This document shows positions 24,876 through 64,000 of a DNA stretch of 64,000 bases, in pieces. Each line of letters opens with the position of its first letter. The stretch's first letter is position 1. Under the pieces are notes generated by a model that made no database searches, was not told the origin of the DNA, and was given only the letters and a program-made list of their open reading frames with translations. Made by a program: the position numbers and the translations under genes. This DNA is from Casuarius casuarius (lineage: Eukaryota > Chordata > Aves > Casuariiformes > Casuariidae), in contig PTFA01000005.1 in the NCBI GenBank assembly GCA_003342895.1, positions 2,911,988 through 2,975,987 on the forward strand, written 5' to 3'.

Positions 24876-27669
24876 GCCTACAAGGAAACATTAGACATAC
24901 GTCATTTTTATTGAATCATTAATATGATGTGAAACCTGACAAAAACAAACAAGTCAACACTTGCTAAAAAAGCTGATGTGAAGTTGTTTAAAGTTAAGTA
25001 CTAAAGGTTTCTTAATCTAGTTTGAAATGGAAGGAAGTCCCTATTTTGAAATTTCAAATTTTGCAGGTTTTGACTTACTCTTTTAGCTTTTTTGACTTGC
25101 TCTTTGAAAAGACTTTAAGACATTATTGCCTTCTGTGTGTATGATTTATTCATCTGTGCTTGACCTTTAGAGAGGCCCACGTTTTTACTTTATCCTGCTT
25201 GCACTTAAACTGTGTCATGTTGGGTGAATGCTATGAATGCTTAAGTCATAAATTTATTTTGATAAGAAGGAAAATGCATTCAGCTAGCAGATGCAAATGC
25301 TGCTGCAAAGAAATCTAGTGACTGAAGAGGTTATTATCTCAGTAAAATGAAAGTCACTTAGACTGGGCTGGGCGTGAGGAAATCGTGTATAGCAGCTATT
25401 AGACACAGAATGCCTGAATTGTAAGTGATAGAAAGCAAAACGTCCTAAGCATTCATTACCAAATAACGCTGCCATATGGTTTCTGGTACTAAATGTATAA
25501 TTTATTGATAAAGTAAAGCACTAGGAACGCATTTTCAATTGCTGATGAAGGTTTGTCATGCATCTTCCGCTGACTTCAGGCAGACTTGCCTGGCCTCTCA
25601 AAAAACCTAATACCTCAAGCTCCACCGCTCCGGACACACGAGGGAGAGGTCACGCAGCCATGAGCTCTGGCTAAAAACTCATTACACCATTCACAGCCTT
25701 TACATTAGTCGCTCACAACTCACACCCGCAGCAGTGACCCTGCAGTGCTGCCTGTGGTATTTGGGATGAGTTTAATCAGTTTAAGGAAGTGCAAGCGCTT
25801 TCCCTTCTAAAGACATTGGACCACAATAACAATTTTCTTCCGGACAGGAACATGATCCAAAACCTTGACACCAACATGAGTGCTCTTATAAGAACTGTAC
25901 AGCAGAAGGACCACAGGAAAGCGAAGGAGCTGGACAACAGGCAAATGAGAAAGCTAACCCTAATTTGAATCCTCTTTCCTTTGCCTTAGCTCTCATCCCT
26001 CTTTCCATTATGTGCATACCATACAGAGATGTACTATTGCCCAGCACTCCAAAATCTTTTCTATTGCCATTTGAGAACAAAGCACAGGGCAATACACTTA
26101 CAGTACAAAATGAGGGCCTTTGCAAGCCACAGCTGACAGTTACAGCAGTGAGATGTCCACATCCACTGAAGAATTAGCCAAGATCAAAGGGAATAAACAA
26201 GTGAAAGCAAAAATACACCTATCTAAACTAATCTTTGAAAACTAAAAACAAATGAAGCTAACTATGCCTTCCGACCCCTTCAACTCCCATCTACAAGAAA
26301 GGAAAATATACCTCGTATTTGCAGCATGGTATCCACAAGTTGATTTTAATGGAATCTGCTGTTCATTTTTAGTGTACAGGATTTCACCACTTCCCAGTTT
26401 CTCTTCAAGACCTGGATGTACATAAATGTACTGTATCTCTAACACATTAACTGGAAAGACTGTGGGAGAGAAGCCTCAAACTACCAAAGTAGGATTTTTT
26501 TTTCCCCTCCTTTTACTTCATTCTTGTTTTGTAGCTGGATGATTAGAAAAGAAAAAAAAGAAAAAGTAGTAATCAAAGATTCTATACTTCCTAGAAACAT
26601 GTGTTCTGTGGGATAGAGGAAGACTAGTAACCTGTCAGCATTTCAAAACCAGCTGAGATAGTTCAGTAGCACAGCAACATCGGTGTTTGTGGCTCTACAG
26701 CAATGATTCTTCTCAAGTACAGCAAGAATTTGGTACATCTCATGAACCAAATTACTCAACGTGGGAAAGAAATTAAGAAAAAAAGTCATCCACAACACAA
26801 ACTGGTGTAGGGGGGATGTGAGGAGGGGTCATCAGAACACGTAGGCAGGCGAGGGACAAACCAAGGAGCCCACCGTCGTTCCCCCACCTCCAGCTGCGGC
26901 TGCGCAGCTTAAACAGGAGCCTCTTGGGCTCTGAGGCTCACCAGTTCCCGTCTCCAGTGTTTCAGCCTTTCAACACTTGTCTCCCCTCTGGAGATCACTA
27001 GAAGTGACACAAAAGACCTTATAGAAAAAAATGACGACTCACAACTTCCGTGCGTGGAAAAGGTTGGGTCTTCGAACAAACAAACAAAAAAACCCAAAGG
27101 GAGATCATGTACAGTAGGGCAAACAGCATACGCTTACAAGAGTTCCAAGAGTGAGACGATCACAACGGCTACATACAGATATTTGCTGTACTCATTTGCA
27201 ATACCTGAAAAAAGCCCTGCTGAGTTTGCGCTGTATTTACACATTGATTGGCTTCTTCCTCGCAAGCAAGTAGCAGCATCCCTTTCCGCCTCGGTCCTTC
27301 CCTCCCCCCAAGTCCTTCCCCCTGGGCTTAAGCTACTCATATCCAGAACAAGAACATTCAGTCTAAGAAAATTTTCTTAGAGCAATATAATTTCTTAAAG
27401 AAGATAGCATATTTACACACATCTAACACATGAAAATACTCTATTTTATACTAAATTTCTGTTTCAAATAAACTACAATACTGCATTTCAGCTTTTTGCA
27501 GCTTCAGAGGACAGTCCTGATCTGGCATCAACAGGGCTTCCCTGCTCACGCTCCAGTAGGCAGCTTTGCCTTACAGTGGTGCACTACCGTCACGTTCAAG
27601 TCCCAACAGGTCTCCGGTTGCAGCTCGCTTGCTCGGGAAAGGAATAACGAAGTTCTCGGCAGAGCCACG

Positions 27670-63904
<36,235 letters not shown>

Positions 63905-64000
63905 CTGAGAAACTATATTTCTTTGTGGCTGACATTGTACTTCTGAATATTTTATTAGTCCAGCTGAACATACCTGCTTCTTTTAAAGTGCTGCATTTCT

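Larger units (their letters stand above)
23945..27669 (-). other. DENND5B: DENND5B 3' UTR (predicted)
   Basis: After the stop codon the minus strand is AT-rich and free of recognisable coding sequence down to a poly(A) signal near 23.97 kb. A tail of about 3.7 kb fits my recollection of a multi-kilobase 3' UTR in mammalian DENND5B. It holds a pyrimidine microsatellite (24721-24768) and several alternative poly(A) hexamers (24870-24875, 25145-25150, 25253-25258). The exact end is inferred from sequence and has no transcript support. Confidence 0.65.

Overview
The window is vertebrate nuclear DNA, most likely from a bird and at least from a sauropsid. The evidence is a split gene with canonical GT-AG introns, a large GC-rich promoter island, an old CR1-type LINE tail near 47.6 kb, few dispersed repeats, and introns much shorter than I remember for the mammalian counterpart. 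Single ambiguous bases and one 115-base N gap (3598-3712) show that this is draft assembly. There are no operons, CRISPR arrays, phage or bacterial features, and I recognised no rRNA or tRNA gene.

The dominant feature is the 3' half of DENND5B on the minus strand. I could join sixteen exons between 63904 and 27670 by splice sites and codon phase. Together they give 2004 in-frame bases: 667 residues plus a stop. The exons encode the linker after the DENN module, the first RUN domain, the PLAT domain, the second RUN domain and the conserved C-terminus. Every intron boundary keeps the frame, so this copy looks intact over the part visible here. The 5' half, including the catalytic DENN module, lies beyond the right edge. 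An AT-rich tail of about 3.7 kb (about 23945-27669) with a good poly(A) signal is the likely 3' UTR.

At the left, 2.54-5.27 kb is a strong CpG island with CRE, NRF1, CArG and RFX-like motifs and a canonical minus-strand splice donor at 4632/4633. No coding sequence is recognisable there. In human, the gene downstream of DENND5B on the same strand is SINHCAF (FAM60A). The island is therefore probably the promoter and non-coding first exon of that gene, with 1-2540 as part of its first intron. This rests on synteny recalled from memory, not on coding sequence.

The roughly 18.6 kb between the island and the DENND5B poly(A) site (5.3-23.9 kb) contains no gene I can support. Features of secondary interest are an intronic CpG-rich island at about 41.93-42.47 kb, a perfect palindrome inside a partial duplication near 45.4 kb, a pyrimidine microsatellite in the 3' UTR, a purine-rich block at 34.3-34.75 kb, and several homopolymer junctions. 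I found no convincing previously undescribed system. Most of the window is ordinary intron and intergenic DNA.
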